Shown here piece after piece: positions 1 through 13,900 of a stretch of 64,000 nt of DNA; the first letter of the stretch is position 1; each line of letters starts with the position of its first letter. Origin of the DNA: Imbricaverruca yamaguchii (Eukaryota; Arthropoda; Thecostraca; Neoverrucidae); contig JAOTOL010001633.1 of assembly GCA_034440575.1 (NCBI GenBank), positions 248,001 through 312,000 on the forward strand, given 5' to 3'. The notes under the pieces were generated by a model. It was not told where the DNA came from and did not search any database. It saw only the letters and a list, made by a program, of their open reading frames with translations. The position numbers and the translations under genes are program-made.

Positions 1-3000
1 AGGATAGACTCATCTGCATTAACACATATAGTAATAGGAGATCGGGAACATTTTACCCTCGTCACTCTTGGCTCGAGTGTGCCTACCCAAGAACAACATC
101 TTTTCAGGGTTATTCGCGAAAGCGTAGTTCCCCCATCCGTAAGTCGGTGGTTGGGCGACCATATTGACTTCTAGCTGGTATGCTTTGGTGGCATGTTTCG
201 TGGTGTGTGGCGGATGTCTGGGATGGAACCCCGCCGTAATCAATGGGGATGCCCAAATGTACAATACGCGCACTGGCATGGCGGGAGTACAAAAGTGGCC
301 CGTCCTTTGCTTTTTCCGCAGTAACTATGACCGAAACGACCCAGGGGTTTCCTCTTTCGGTTATGTGGAAATGAATGTCAGGAGCGGAATTTATATAATA
401 TGATTGGTGGAGGTGGTTCAAACAAAATATCCTCAATTTGATATTTTGTGATCCAAAAAAGTTCATAGTATTAAAGGTGTAAGTTATTTGGAGAGGGCGT
501 TCGAAACATACCTTCTCCGCACCAAAAAAACAAATATGTAGAAATGTCCAGTCTCGATCAATAGCAAGCAACATCGGCTCCTAATAGGTCCCTAATACCG
601 GCCCAGTGGTACCTAACATCGGCATACGTGCCGCTGACATCCCCGCAGGGGGCCCTTACTTCGGTCCAAGAACCCTTTACGTTGGCTCAGAGATCATTCA
701 CGTGATGTCAGTGCAGTGTATTCGGAGATGTATCTTTCCTCTATTGCAGCGAGATGGCAGTGCAGTGGATCCAGAGCTGCATCTGTATCTCTCCTCTTTT
801 TATCGGTATGCATAATTGGAGAACTATGGTTGAGTAACAATTATGGACGGTGCTTAAGCACAAAATGACCTTGTTGTCCATGTGCCCCTAAACATCAATA
901 CATCATCATCATGGACGATGATCATTCCCAGTGGCACAATCCAACCTGGCGGAATGGACGAGATAATCCCAGCAATCCACAAACACAATAGCCTTCTGTG
1001 CACGTTGTCTGTTTCTACTCTTTGTTCTACCAGATCGTCGAAGTTTTCTCTCGGATATAAATCTGACATAAGCCACACTAATCATTCCTGCATTTCAAGC
1101 TGTCGACGAAATGCACGAATACCGAAGAATCGTTGTATATTTGCATTTTTAGCATTGCGCATGCACATGGTGTAATCGTTCAATGCACTGCGAATGCGCA
1201 CATGTTCCATCAGAAGTCATGAAACAGATAACATTACCCAATTATAGGATATCGTTGCTATCCCACCCCCGAAGGGTCCACCAAAGCCGAGAGTCCATTG
1301 GCTGCTGAACGCAAGGACTACCTGGTTCAGCTGCAGGTACTTGATACTATAAGTCATCTCACGCGGGGTATCGAGCGAGGAAAGGTCGCTGCCCGCTAGT
1401 CAAGTGGTGCTCACGTCATTCAACGAGATAGCATCCTGCGCACAACATCGGAGAAGTGCCTCGTCATGCAGCGATATTGCAGACCATGTGCACTATCTGA
1501 GGAGTGGAGGGCTTTGTTATGCAACGATATTGCAGCATGTGCGCGTTATCGCGGGTGTGCTGTAATGCAGCGAGCGTGTAATCCGGAACGTCGGATTTCA
1601 ACTGGCACTCGCTGATTAATCGAAGGCGCTGGCGATCTACGCCGGGTGCGGTGCGATAGGCGAAAATCTGCCAAAACGAGTTAGATATGTACATTTCTAA
1701 CGTGTATATACATATACATGTAATGTCTGTTCGGCGGAGGGTCTGCAGGCGCAATAGCAGCGCTGATCGGTTGCAGACATTTGTCAGGTCGTGTGTAAGA
1801 CAGTCAAGCAATAGCGACACTAGTATCACGAATCGCTCAAAGGTATTCAAGCCATATCCACTCAGCCCCAGATCGGGTTCCGCCTACGTTTTTAGGCCGT
1901 GCTAATCACAAGAATGATACATGGTGAAACAAAATGGGATGCCAGGTGAACCCTTGCCCTTGAGTGAGATCACCATACAAGGGCGGCAGCATGCAAAGGC
2001 CTTGGCAAAGAAGTTATGCACTTGACCTTTGTATCATCTCCAGAGATCAAACTGAGACAGCAGAGCAATACAAATTAATTGCACCGATGTTTGTCCACCA
2101 AATAATTCAGGACAATAGTAATTACTGGCAATATTGCAGCCATTGTTCATGCATGAATGACAACCAAAGCCAAAAGTAGACTAGTAGCTCTGCAACCACA
2201 ATCACGGAGTGAGAGAGCAGCACTCAAGGTGCGCAAATCACGCACAAGGAAAGCAGCGTTCTAAGAATTGACCATAGAAACAATAATGCAGCAGTAATTG
2301 AAATAGTAGTAAACGCAGTCAGCCAGAAATAGTATGATGCTTCTTCTGTGAGCTCGATGTGCTCCCTCCGCTCCCTTACACCAACAACCATCAAATTAGA
2401 CACGTATTAGCTGGCTTTTGGTTCCAATATGCTTGTTGATCAATTCATTTCTGGTATGGAAAAGAAGAATGATAAAATGAACATATTTTTACATGCTTTG
2501 ATGAATGTGTTTTTGCACATGTTCACAAGAAAGAGAAGTTAGTACCTTGGTATGTTGTATCCTTGCCTTAGCTGCATTCAATTTATATTCAGGTATGCGA
2601 TAAGTTGAATTGCAAACACATTAATGCCCTGGTATGTCAGCGTGATAAACACGCTGCAACAAGCTATTCATTATGCCTGTTTGAAAATTGTGGAAAATGG
2701 TCACGATGAAAGAGGAGAAACTTTCCTCAAAATGTTTATATATTTCGGCCTTTGTTAAAGTCATCTTCACAACAGAAATGTCGGTTAGACATGACACTAC
2801 ATCCACGCATGGGTCGGCAATGCTTACCTTCTCCATCCGTGAAACCCGCCCCTGAAGGTACAGTATTCGATTGCCTGTCCCTGCGATCAGCCATCTGGGT
2901 TACACCATTACGTGTACCCAATACCCATCTCATATCTGTGGTTAACTCGTATTAAATATCGTATTCCGATATCCTTATTAGCCGTTAGAAAACGAACAGA

Positions 3001-3394
3001 TATGAGCCTTCGTCAGCACCTTCGTCAATTCAATAGGAGCATCAATTTCTGCGACGCCAGCGGCCATTACCGGGCATTAATAGGGGCATCACTTTTGGCG
3101 ACGCCCAGCGCGCGTAAAAAAAAGCGTGTGTGAAGTGCATGGTCGTGCCAACCAAATACAAGATCCGCAGAATGGTGCCATTCACGTGTCTGAGAAGACT
3201 CGCACTGTACATCTAGTATATTTTGTCCAACACCTAGGCGATTAATATAGAGACAAGGGACAAGTTACCTGACATGATTACCACCACCACTTACACCAGC
3301 ATTAATGTACACGGAGGTGTTATATCATTCCACTGGTGCGAGCGCTGCCTTCCGCACTGTCGTGTGACACTCACATCGCCCTGACGTGGTCCGG
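1..3394. other. Non-coding stretch, no gene recognised
   Basis: No reading frame here resembles a known protein, and none forms a phase-consistent exon series. The only recognisable structure is the hairpin-tail repeat near 855-912. The sequence is of mixed composition and may be intergenic or intronic to something outside the window. Confidence 0.5.
855..912 (+). repeat. Hairpin-tail dispersed repeat, copy 1 (degenerate)
   Basis: It contains the family core AAAATGACC, a spacer, GTGCCCCTAAA and a (CAT)n tail. The 5' stem arm is worn compared with the better copies at 21841, 48300 and 56602. It is probably a retroelement 3' end. Confidence 0.6.
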
Positions 3395-3905
3395 CCGTGG
3401 CAGTCAGTGTGTAGGCGTCGGGCGGTGGGAATCTGTGTGCAATGAGCAAACGCCTGGCTGTGAGAAGCCGTGTGCAGTGTGCAGGCACCTGACAGTGAGA
3501 AGCCGTGTGCAGTGAGTAAGCACCGGGCGGTGATAAGCATCGTGCAGTGAGTAGGCGCGTGGCGGTGAGAAGCCGTGTGCAGTGAGTAGGCACCCGGCGG
3601 TGAGAAGCCGTGTGCAGTGAGTAGGCACCCGGCGGTGAGAAGCCGTGTGCAGTGAGTAGGCACCTGCCAGTGAGAAGCCGTGTGCACTGAGTAAGCACCG
3701 ACCAGTGAGAAGCCGTGTGCACTGAGTAAGCACCCGGCGGGAGAAGCCGTGCGCAGTGAGTAGGCACCAGAAGCCGTGCGCAGTGAGTAGGCACCTGCCA
3801 GTGAGAAGCCGTGTGCACTGAGTAAGCACCGACCAGTGAGAAGCCGTGTGCACTGAGTAAGCACCGACCAGTCAGAAGCCGTGTGCAGTGAGTAGGCGCA
3901 GGTCA
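3395..3905. repeat. 35-bp minisatellite
   Basis: About 14 tandem units are built on GTGAGAAGCCGTGTGCAGTG followed by AGTAGGCACC. The 35-bp period was checked at 3565, 3600 and 3635. Units vary between GTAGGC and GTAAGC and in the last bases. The period is not a multiple of three, so the long minus-strand frames across it are by-products of the repeat. No exon was recognised beside it. Confidence 0.9.
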
Positions 3906-4204
3906 GTGAGAGGCGACACGGCCGTGTTGGTATCAGCTCCTCGTATCGCAAGGCGACCGGATGGCCTCGTGCAAGGCACGGTGAGTCACCTCTGCCGCCT
4001 GCAGTTTCACCGATCACCATAGCACGTATCGTCTCAGGGTGACTCGACAAGTAGGGGCATCTCCACCGAGTGGTTTTAATATGCTGCAGTGACGCAAAGC
4101 GATGCAAGTTTCAATTGGATGGTAATTGCAAGCATAAAGAGATTAGCTGGTTGGAAAAGATGTTACAGTGGCCCGGGGGGTGTATGCACAGTACACAGCA
4201 AAAT

Positions 4205-4400
4205 TGGTCGTACAGTAAGCTGAGTGACGTTATACCAGCTTGCATTTAGGAAGGTATATGAAATATCATAGGGATATTTGTTACGGGGAAGCGCACGCCA
4301 CTTTGGCATAATTGCATAGTTGATTCATGTTTTACATTGTCATGGCTTCTGTGTAATACCGAACAAAAAGAAAACATGAATTCTTGCTTCGCCAGCACCA
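4205..4400. repeat. Dispersed repeat family A, copy 1
   Basis: It shares a diverged stretch with 4935-5118: ATAGGGAT.TTTGTTAC, then a CA-GC-rich segment, then ATTG.ATA and GATTCATGT in the same order and orientation. It is a pair of related copies about 0.7 kb apart, from either a local duplication or two insertions of one element. Confidence 0.6.
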
Positions 4401-4934
4401 GTTTGCCTACAATGCATGGACGCGTATTATTAAAGATCAAGAACATTTGCTTGCGTTTGAACTGTATGCATATTTTTCGTATTTCATTATGAAGCTGATA
4501 GTAATTGTCTTATTTCCTTAAGTATTTGTTAGTAATCTTGCATCTTGTTGCTTTGTTCATTCGTTATGAACTGGCATAGGCTAAGGGATGGCAAATGTGA
4601 TGTACAACCTGGGTGAAATTTTATGCTTCTGTAGAATATGGTAATGCTAATGAAATTAATAATGCACATGATGTGCAGCATTTCATTTTTATCTTACCTT
4701 TAGGCAAGATATTCCATATTTCTATGGTCCAGTTGCTATTTGATACAACCAATCAGGTGTTATTTATATCCTGCTTTTTCTTGGGGGGGGGACGGTTTGA
4801 ATAACGGATAGGAAAATCTGCCACCTCGCGTGCACGTATGCACGTGCTTTTGGGCGTACATATATTTGCGCATACACACAATAGCATTTGCATACACTTA
4901 CTCGCATACAGCGCACAGCATACGTAACGCTACC

Positions 4935-5118
4935 ATACACTGAACGACGTCAAACCGTCTTACGTCTCAGAAGCTAGTATGAGACCATAGGGATGTTTGT
5001 TACAACCGAAGCCCATGCAATTTGGCGTGATTGTATAACAGATTCATGTGCAATGCCATTGTAGATTTATATGTAATTGAAAACATTACTTTTTCTTCGC
5101 CGTCCACGCTCGATTCCT
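4935..5118. repeat. Dispersed repeat family A, copy 2
   Basis: Second copy of the 4205-4400 sequence in the same orientation. The shared landmarks are ATAGGGATGTTTGTTAC and GATTCATGTGCAATGCCATT. Divergence is substantial, so the duplication is not recent. Confidence 0.6.
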
Positions 5119-6475
5119 GTTCACTCGAGTGTGGGCCTGCCCGCTCGGCGCTCGATGCCCCCTCCCCTCCCCCGCCCGGTTCCACCCACCTGCAGACTGA
5201 TCATATGGTGTGGTATATTATGCAGAGGCTATATTACGACGTAGTCTGTGCATGCCAACTGGCACCGTTAGACTGGTTTGGAATTGCAGCCGGGGAATGG
5301 CATACTGTCCGTGACGGGATGTAGCCTTTTCATTCTACCTGTCGTCACGTCGAGTAATGCTGCTTCCCGGCGCACTGGCGATCCCACACCGTCTCCAGCT
5401 TGGGTTGTCAAATTCCACACTTCCTGGCTTGCTGGTTTATGGCAGGCGTGTCGCTGTACATTTTATCCCAGGGGTGGTGGCTGTAGTACCCCTGAACTGG
5501 TAGTTGAGCTCAAACTGATGGAGATAACGATTAGCCATATCTGCTCCCATGGAAGAAAATATATCTACGAGACCTTTCTAATGATGCCTAATTTGGAACT
5601 GGAATCCCCGAAAACTAGAAATGTAGCAGTGGGGGAGGGGACAGAAACATTACAAAATTAGTCAGCTAAGAACCGAAATATCGACCTTGTCTCTTGGCAT
5701 AGCTAGTAAAAATATAACATTCAGCTTTCACTTCATGTCATGAAGTTCATGATTATGAACCTATGACTTAAATTGCAGAGAGATGCAGGTATCCAACGCA
5801 AAAAAAAAGTCATTTTTTTCCACGGGCCTAATTTGGAAAAGGGCAGGGGACCAAATCTCCTCTTGAGGGAGAGGGTCGGCCGATCAGCGTCCGTTCCCGG
5901 CTTAACCTCGGCACACAAAGTTACTCTTCCACTATTTGGACTACCTTCCCTTTAAAAACGTATGTTTGTAACATGCTTCATTTCACATGAAAAGTGGCAT
6001 TCTTGCACCTTTTGGGTCCTTCAATGTTATTTTGCATTCTTCCCTAAGCCTTTGTGATTGCGTTAGAACACATGGGAACAAGACGATGTGGTTGCTTGTA
6101 CTTTGCAAGAACTCCTACGCAACATATGCATGGATGTTCTTTCTCAGTTGGACGTTCTCTGAGCAGCTGGTACGCTTGTTATCTTTGCTATCTTTGTTCT
6201 CCCCCTTTCCGACAGTTTTGCTTTGACACCTTGATCATTTTGTATTGATCACAATGTAGAAGATGTCTCACTACGAAGTCTTGGAAAATCTGTTGCTAAG
6301 TGCTTGATGGGACTAAGCAACCTCGAAGGTGAGTTGTAACCCTACCAACCCATAACCGGACCTCCTTCCCACCCATTACTCCGAATCTCCTACGTTGATT
6401 GTAGCATAACTTGCCATTATTAGTCACCATATTTTTTCGTTATTACTGGATGCACCGGTTGTTAGTCATCCTAGT
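5119..6475. other. Non-coding stretch
   Basis: I see no supported gene. Short open frames occur, for example around 5278-5661, but they lack recognisable domains, splice-phase partners or codon bias like that of the two real genes. Confidence 0.45.
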
Positions 6476-6479
6476 AAAT

Positions 6480-6832
6480 ATCTTCTTATTGTTCGTTTGT
6501 TATCTTACTTGTCTTCGTTAGTGTCATTAGTTAGTTAGTTAGTTATTAGGGCTTAAGGGCGCAGTTAGTGTCATTAGTATTCATGGTTAGTCGCATTAGT
6601 ATCCTTGGGTGTTCGCCTTAGTATTCACGTTATTACTTTAGTCAGCCCAGGCTGCTTACCTGTTGGTTACGTTGGTCGCCTCGGTTAATACCTTATCATC
6701 TCTGGTTAATCGTCTTAGTACCCAAGGTTAGTTACCTTTGTACCCTTCAATGTTTCCTTGGCACCATTGGCTCGTCGCCTTAGTGCACTTGGTTAGTCCT
6801 GGTAGTAGCCCTAGTTAGTTATGTTAGTTTTC
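6480..6832. repeat. Degenerate TTAGT-rich tandem repeat
   Basis: Loose units such as GTTAGTCGCCTTAGTA recur many times with variable spacing. It contains the reverse-oriented hairpin tail at 6527-6565 and ends in a (TA)n tract. Confidence 0.6.
6527..6565 (-). repeat. Hairpin-tail dispersed repeat, minus strand
   Basis: Read on the minus strand it gives ACTGCGCCCTTAAGCCC, then TAATAACTAACTAACTAAC. This is the distal stem arm, the TTAAGCCC box and a (CTAA)n tail of the family. The 5' arm is not clear. Confidence 0.6.

Positions 6833-6833
<1 letters not shown>

Positions 6834-6868
<35 letters not shown>
6834..6868. repeat. (TA)n microsatellite
   Basis: About 35 bases of uninterrupted TA dinucleotides directly follow the TTAGT-rich tract. 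Confidence 0.95.
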
Positions 6869-6869
<1 letters not shown>

Positions 6870-9800
6870 CGTGTAACCTCCGTCTTGATAGGCCCGGAGC
6901 TACCGCTCGCTTGCTGCACACGTCTCATACCTCAATACCTCTATATTCGACGGTAAAAACTCCAACGTTAAAGAGCGTGGTCACTACCGGACAGCGCCGC
7001 GCCCACAAACCTGCGCCATCGTATCCCGAGTCAGGCAGTCCGCTCCGCCGCTAAGGTGATTGGGGCGATTAGTTGAATGAAGATGGTAAGAACTTGTTAG
7101 AAAATGAAAATTTGCAATGGGTATTGCAAGCAGATGCAGTCATTGCGCTGAGGCTTGTTACTAATGCTACGATGTGATAATATTCTTCAAAATAGATGCA
7201 GGACGTGTCCATGTCTTATGTACTCGCGACAGGTGATTAAGTTAACTGACGAATCAGCTGCATTTTCGCTTCGTACATTGAACTTCACTCGCGTCGTGCT
7301 TTGCTGTATTCTCTACGCATACTATGTTCACAAAGACGAAGACACAGTGCAACACGTCCAGCACTGGAACAATAAACCGCTGCCCATGTGGCCTAGTGTC
7401 GTGACTACCCGCCACCGGTGTCAACCATGTTCTGCATTCGTCTGGGAACGGAATTCGTCCGGCGCGTGAAATGCACAGGAGTCAGCCGGCTCCGAGCAGC
7501 CTGAATTTCTTTCCAGGGTTCTTCCCTGGCTGTACGAGCGGCTCTCGGCTCCGGCGTTACTGTGGTGGACGGGTGTCTGGAAGCGTTTTCTGAAACATAT
7601 GGTTTCATTCATCACAATTTTTCTTTTAAAATATTAGCTTCCACATAATAATAGAGTGGGCGCTGCGAATGAAGTCGGTGCGTCATATAACTCATATAAC
7701 TAACTACACAAGAGTGGAATGCAGTGGTACAGCCAGGATTTTCCCAAGGAGGTTCCACCGAAAAAAGGCAATTAAATAAACAAGTTTCGATGCGCGAAGC
7801 GTGCCGAAAACTCAGGGTTTGCTTGGTGAAAATCTCAAAATTTATAGTTTCATCTAGTGCATTTTTGGCTGCTCCTGATCCCTTTTACTGAGTCTTTGGT
7901 GGAATGCCTTCTGAGTGGTTGCGCGAATCAGCGAGTGAATGAGCGAAGACATAATATGGAAAGAGGCGAAAGGTAAACAGGTATATCAGCATTCTTCAAC
8001 TTACGGATGGTAACCATTTAGAAGCTGCTGGAGTTAAAGTACGAGCAATATACATTAATATATTTGGGACGTCTGCATTTTTTCTCACGATGCTAAAAGA
8101 GACAAATGAGTCCTGTATTGACCGCTTACTTGATTGTGCATGCAGCGATATGATTTTGTATTACATTAATGAGAATGCGATCGCCATGGGTCGGTCCAAA
8201 TGAAATAAAGTCCGCGAACACATGGCATGCGGTTTTAAAACTTAAACAATCTGCAGTACAATGCATAGTGTTTAATTATGTGAAGATTGAACTTTTCCGT
8301 TCTGCTTCTTGGCGTATCAGTATGTGCGGTTTGAAAAAGCTTTAAAAAAACACAAGGAATTAGCTGGCGAGCAGAAGCGTCCATGCGACAAGTTATCAGA
8401 GCCACAAAGAACTTCTTAGAAGTGATGCATTCGGGCAATGTCTCTGTATGCAATTTGCTGCATTCGAGCTAAACGCAGCATCAGCTTAAGATATGTTCGT
8501 AAAATTTTCCAGGATAAGCGAGGTATAGGAAGCGAAAAAGCACTCAAAAACGTTGTCACAAAACCTATGAAATCAAAGATTAAGGAACACTAATTTAAAC
8601 GAGCGCATTCAACGTACGGGGTATGACCATATTGGACCTCACATTTCCTCACATGACCCAGCTTGACCTCATGTTCAGAACGTTCCAAACTGAGTTTCAG
8701 AGGAACTCAATAACATTCACGAAAACTTGAGGATTCAGGAATTCAGGAAATCGTCATGGAACATGGAAATCGTTCGGTAACTGCGTGTACGTTAGGATGA
8801 CATCCTTTTTTTGATGTGTTGCTCCCTGAGGGTTCCCTGGTGCATTTTATTCTCTCATTGAAAGCCTGCTCTAATATTCTCAAATTTCCCTAGAAATTTG
8901 CCACCCCCCCCCCTCCTCGTTTTAAGTGGTTTCTTTGGACTTTTACCGATTTTTGAATATTTAGCTGACTCCAAAGCCATCTAAATATGCATGGCACCTT
9001 GACATATTATTTACTGTCCGGCCTTTTTACTTTTTTAGGGCCATGTCCCTTGTTAACCAGTGCCGGCCCAGGGGGTCTTCAACCGCCCCCTCAGGTTTTA
9101 CCGCGGGTACTGAACGAACGGCGCGCAGCAGCACGCATAAATTTGGCATACCTTTTCCCACATCAATTTGGCATCCTATGTCTAGCTTTTGAAGTCAGGT
9201 CATCTAGGGTCAATGAGTTAGTCTAAGTCAAATTAGGTCACCTCCAAAAACGTTCAACCAGCCGTCACGCTTTAACAGATACAGATATTTTACTGAAACT
9301 TTCAGCATTTGCTTAACTTCAGGGATGCAATAAAACGTACGAGAGGAATTTGTAATTTTCCCCCGTTTTTGACTACTTATTAATTTTGCATATTTGCCTG
9401 TTATAGTTCAAATCGAACATTCTGGCTAAAGTAAAAATTTGATCACAGCAAGTTGACTTCGAACAACGTTTTTCGGTACGCTTAGAAGGAACATGGACGG
9501 AAAAGGAAATCAAAGAAAAGGAAAATGAATTTTATTTTATTAGAAAAGGAAAATGAAAGAAAACTTGAAAACTCAAATTTTTGAAATTAAGGGAAAAAAA
9601 TTTGGGTGCCCGAAAAAAATTGCATGACCGTAATCCATTTCGCTGTCCTTCCCTGATTCCAAATATTTTTTTTCTCAAAATATCCCACAAAATGAACTCC
9701 CCAGAGCCAAAAACATAGTCGTGCAAATTTAGGCCCCCTAGCGACGTCACTTTTGGGGGAAATTGTTCTGGGGCCCTACTCGTCGAGCGCTTTCCGATGA

Positions 9801-10990
9801 CACCTCTTTCGTTTTCGTGCGACGCTTAGTTTGGATATTAGTGGGGGGTTACTATCCGCCCCGCCCCCGAGACGGGGTGTGGGTATCTGACCGGAGAGAC
9901 GGGGCTTAAGGGTAAAGGACCCCATCCGGTACTTGCGGCCCCATGTGTTGTAATGGCCTCGGTGTGCTTTTGGGGCCTCCGTTGTGTGTGTGTGTGTGAG
10001 TTTTTTTCTATGCTGTTGTCACGCTGTTTTTTGCGAAACTGAACGCTTTGTAATGCCCGATGCATTTTCCGCCTCCCATCGTGATTTTTAGGGTTCCACT
10101 GCGTTTATTTCAGGCTCCTCACACACATCTGTGGAATCTCAGCTCGATTTTGGGGTCCGGTATAATTTCTCGGGGTACCGGAGCGACTTTTCGGATCCAG
10201 GCGCTTGATTCCGAGGAACCCGAGGCCAGTTTTCTGTCCTCGTCGCAATTTTTGGTGACTTCTGAGCGTGATTTCACACTGATTTTTACACTTTTATATG
10301 CCTGAGAATGTGAGTTTTATGGGGCCGGTGCAATTTTAGAGGCTCCAGCGGGATTTTCAAGGAGCCTGGCGCAATATTTTCCAAATACCAGCGCGATTCT
10401 TTTGGCCTCGGAAACCTCTCAGGGGAGTAGCAACTCCCCCAATACCCCCGCCCCCTTCGGCACGTCACTGACCTCTACACTTCTGCAGTCCGCAACGACC
10501 TCAATGACATAATCGTTTGCCTATGCAGCCAATGCACCTACACCTAGATCAGGGTCTCCAATTTCAGCTTCGGTTGGGCGTCATGTGTGGATAAAATGTC
10601 AGAATTATGGTATACAAGATGTACCAAATAACATACATGAGCATTTTCCACCAGATATACTGTGCAATAAGTGTTTTCATATGTGCCTCCGTCGTTCAGT
10701 TCTATACGGCCTTCCCCTCCCCTCAAGGAATCACCGTAGTCCGAAAGTTCTGGTGATCAGTTACTCCCCCTCCTCACCACCATTTCGTCACAGCCCCGGC
10801 TTTTCCCGTCGAAATCAACCTTATGCTCTACCTTACACATAACGCACCACCACCACGCCCCTTCTCCGCTCTTGGTCTGGGGATTACGGTGCCCACCATT
10901 GAACGTCCCGGCCGGTAGGTGGTCGACGAGCAGCCTAACCGGCACGTTCTTCTTTGGTGCTGGAAGCTTTGTCAACACCAATGGCAGGTA
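6870..10990. other. Non-coding stretch
   Basis: About 4 kb with no protein, RNA or element I can support. There are homopolymer tracts near 8908 (C) and several A/T-rich runs. Open frames are short and without recognisable motifs. Confidence 0.45.
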
Positions 10991-13900
10991 ATCTAGCATT
11001 ATCAAACGTCAGAACCCCATGGCATGAGAAGACACACTGGATGCACTTGATCACCATTAGCGAGTACAAAATGTGTTGAATTGTGTTGTGTTTAATGTCC
11101 AAATCAATGCTTATGTCATTTTGCGTGTGCCACTTCTGGTCCTTATGCTTGGTCTAAATCCGAACGTTCCGTGATATTTATTTTCCACCTGGAATTCATC
11201 GAAAATTGAGCAGTACATGTAAAAACTAAATAGTATACAGAAACAGTTCATATTTGATTTAATAGGTACGGTATTTCAAGCTAGATAAGTAGGTAAGTAC
11301 CTACCTGCCTGCCTACCTAGGGGAAGAGGGGGGTTACTGAACACTTAAGGCAGCATGAAGCAAATAGCTCTTCTGCTGCTTCTGTATGGCTGAACCAGTA
11401 ATTGTACTTCACGTAATGGACACAGAAATGAACAACCTATCCATATTCAAACAGTTCCTTTCACTAAAAATCCTCAAACAACTTGCAATGAGCAACTTCA
11501 AACCATAATTATATTGTAATGGTGTGCAGTATTGTGAACACAAACATTTTGTGCAGAATTAACTCACTGTAGCTGTTGTGGTGCAAGCTACTAGGAGCCA
11601 CTAAAAAAAATGTTGGCATGACTGCAAAACAATATTAAAAGCCACTTCCTTATGATTTCCTTAAGCTTTTGGAAGCCTTAAATGGCACATGAGAACTTAC
11701 CAATTTATCAATTGAATGGTGAAATTTACCAAAATAAAATGGTAAATTTCAACATTTTATTGTGATCATTTTTACATCTCACACCTAAGTTGTTTTTAAA
11801 TTATTATTTTAACCTTGCTGGTGAATGCTAAGCAAGATGAAAGGCAAGTATTGTTCTTATCATGGTTGTACTGTAGCATTGCCAATGGTAAGAGCATAAG
11901 CTTTCCCTAATCCCTAGCATACTTCCTAGAACAAGTGAAGAAGCCTAGGTGTGTTAGTTTCAAATGTACTTAAAACATAAAAATCAATGTAGGTATTTCA
12001 GCTAGGAACAGGGCACTCAGGATGCTGGGAATCCATAATAAGAGTGTGAGGTATAAGAGCAAGGAAGTCATTGAAGATAACTACTTAGACTATCTGTAAC
12101 CCAACTTGGAATATTCTGTGCAAGCATGGCCCCTTACTTAGAAAAAGGTATTGGTATGTATGCTATAAATAATGCAGTTGCTATTGCTGTGAAAATATTT
12201 CTTCTAAAATGTTTGATGTTGTTTTGCTTTATGGTGGCAACAAGAAAGGTTTTACATGCATTTGCCTCCATGAAACAAACAAATGGGGTAGGTTTGGTTA
12301 AGTTATGCTAGTTTAGGTTATTGTAAGTTGAACAATTTTGAAACAAAATTGTCAAAATAATTTTCATGAATATTTTCTTGGTTGCACAGAAAATAAATGG
12401 TCACATTTTCTTAGTCACCTTCATAAACATGGTATTCTAAAAAAAGAAAACCTTTCAAAACAAATTTACCCAAGCCTAGCCTAGCCTAACATATCTTGTA
12501 AGAATCCAATTCCCAAAGAAGAGGAAACATTTTTTTTTAAATTCCCTAACTTTTCAACTTTAAAAAAAGAAGTGGATCGCAGCATGATCCAATCTCTAGC
12601 CTGACCTGCTATTAATGGAAAACAATGTCTTTTGATTAATTACTAAACAAAACAATTTTACAGATTGAAAAAGGTATCATAGCCTGTCATAACCAAATCT
12701 AGTGCCTTTACTTGCCTTTTGGTGGTAAAAGTTTATGAAACTAGTCTTGTTAGTACCTTAAAGCACAATATCAACATCAGTAGGTTTAGCAATCTAATAT
12801 CAGTACGGTTTTTGATAATATGTATTACCCCACCCATGGCACAATTTTTGGTATGCTTCCAATATTTTGTTGCTGTGGCATAAGGTATAGCATGCATCTG
12901 CATTGCTCTAAATGTGTTTTTCTCGTGTATTTGTGTTATTCAAATGATCTTGATGTTCTCTTGTTTAAATGACTGCATATTGTATGAAAGTGTAAGTGCT
13001 GCAACTTGAAATGCTTACATCTCAAGTTTTCATTTCCCAAAGAAATGAATATCATATTCATTCAAATTACTCAAGAAATATGAGAAAAACATTTTTTTAC
13101 TCAAAATTTGTCAATGGGCTTCTATGTATGTTCCATGGCTTTGAATACTCCACTTAAAGCTCATTCCTATAGTTCAACATGTTCCAAAAAATTTGATGGA
13201 AAGCTGAAGCTCTCACATTTTGAGCATTTGCAGTCATTCGCAACAATATTAAAGCCATGTAGATGTTATTATTATTTGGTTAGGTTGAGCATTTGCAGTC
13301 ATTCGCCCAAAACCCCAATAACTTTAGGTGCTGACCAGGGTAGCCATGGTAGATGCACAATCTCTATTCAAATAGTGCTATTTAAACTATTTTCAACTTA
13401 TGCTCTGAAAAATATTCTTCACCTGGCTCATTGGGAAGGGGATCCTGCCCACATAACATATTTTTGGTGGTAAATGTTTACTTTACACCAATATGGCATT
13501 TCTAGATTTATAAAAATGTATGACCAATTTCTGAGCATGATCAAAGGCAATGTGCCCACTCATTCCCATAGCAACTGCTAACTTCAATATTAACAAACTG
13601 TTGCTAACCTAACCAAGCTTACCCTTTTTTCTTTCTTTTTGCAGCCTGTCACATCCTAACATCCCATTAAAAATGTTATATTTTTCAAAATTAAGACTTA
13701 ACATTATATGGTGTTGCAACTGGGCAAGGACCAGCAGGATAAAATAGTTTGCATGTACTGGATGATGAGCTCAGTTATCTTCACTCAGCAGGAATTTTGG
13801 AGTTTCTTTCACACTCAAATCCCACCAGATTGAACAAATTCAACTCTGACACCAATTAGTCCAAGGAGCTGTTATCAATATGAATACAATTCGCATTGGT

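Noticed and set aside
3395..3905. CRISPR-like array (35-bp regular repeats)
   Set aside because: The units are contiguous with no unique spacers, and the genome is eukaryotic. It is a minisatellite. The same holds for the other arrays.
12270..13620. TTAGG-type telomeric repeats (GGTTAGGTT, CCTAACCTAACC)
   Set aside because: Only isolated one- or two-unit matches in AT-rich sequence, not a telomeric or interstitial array.
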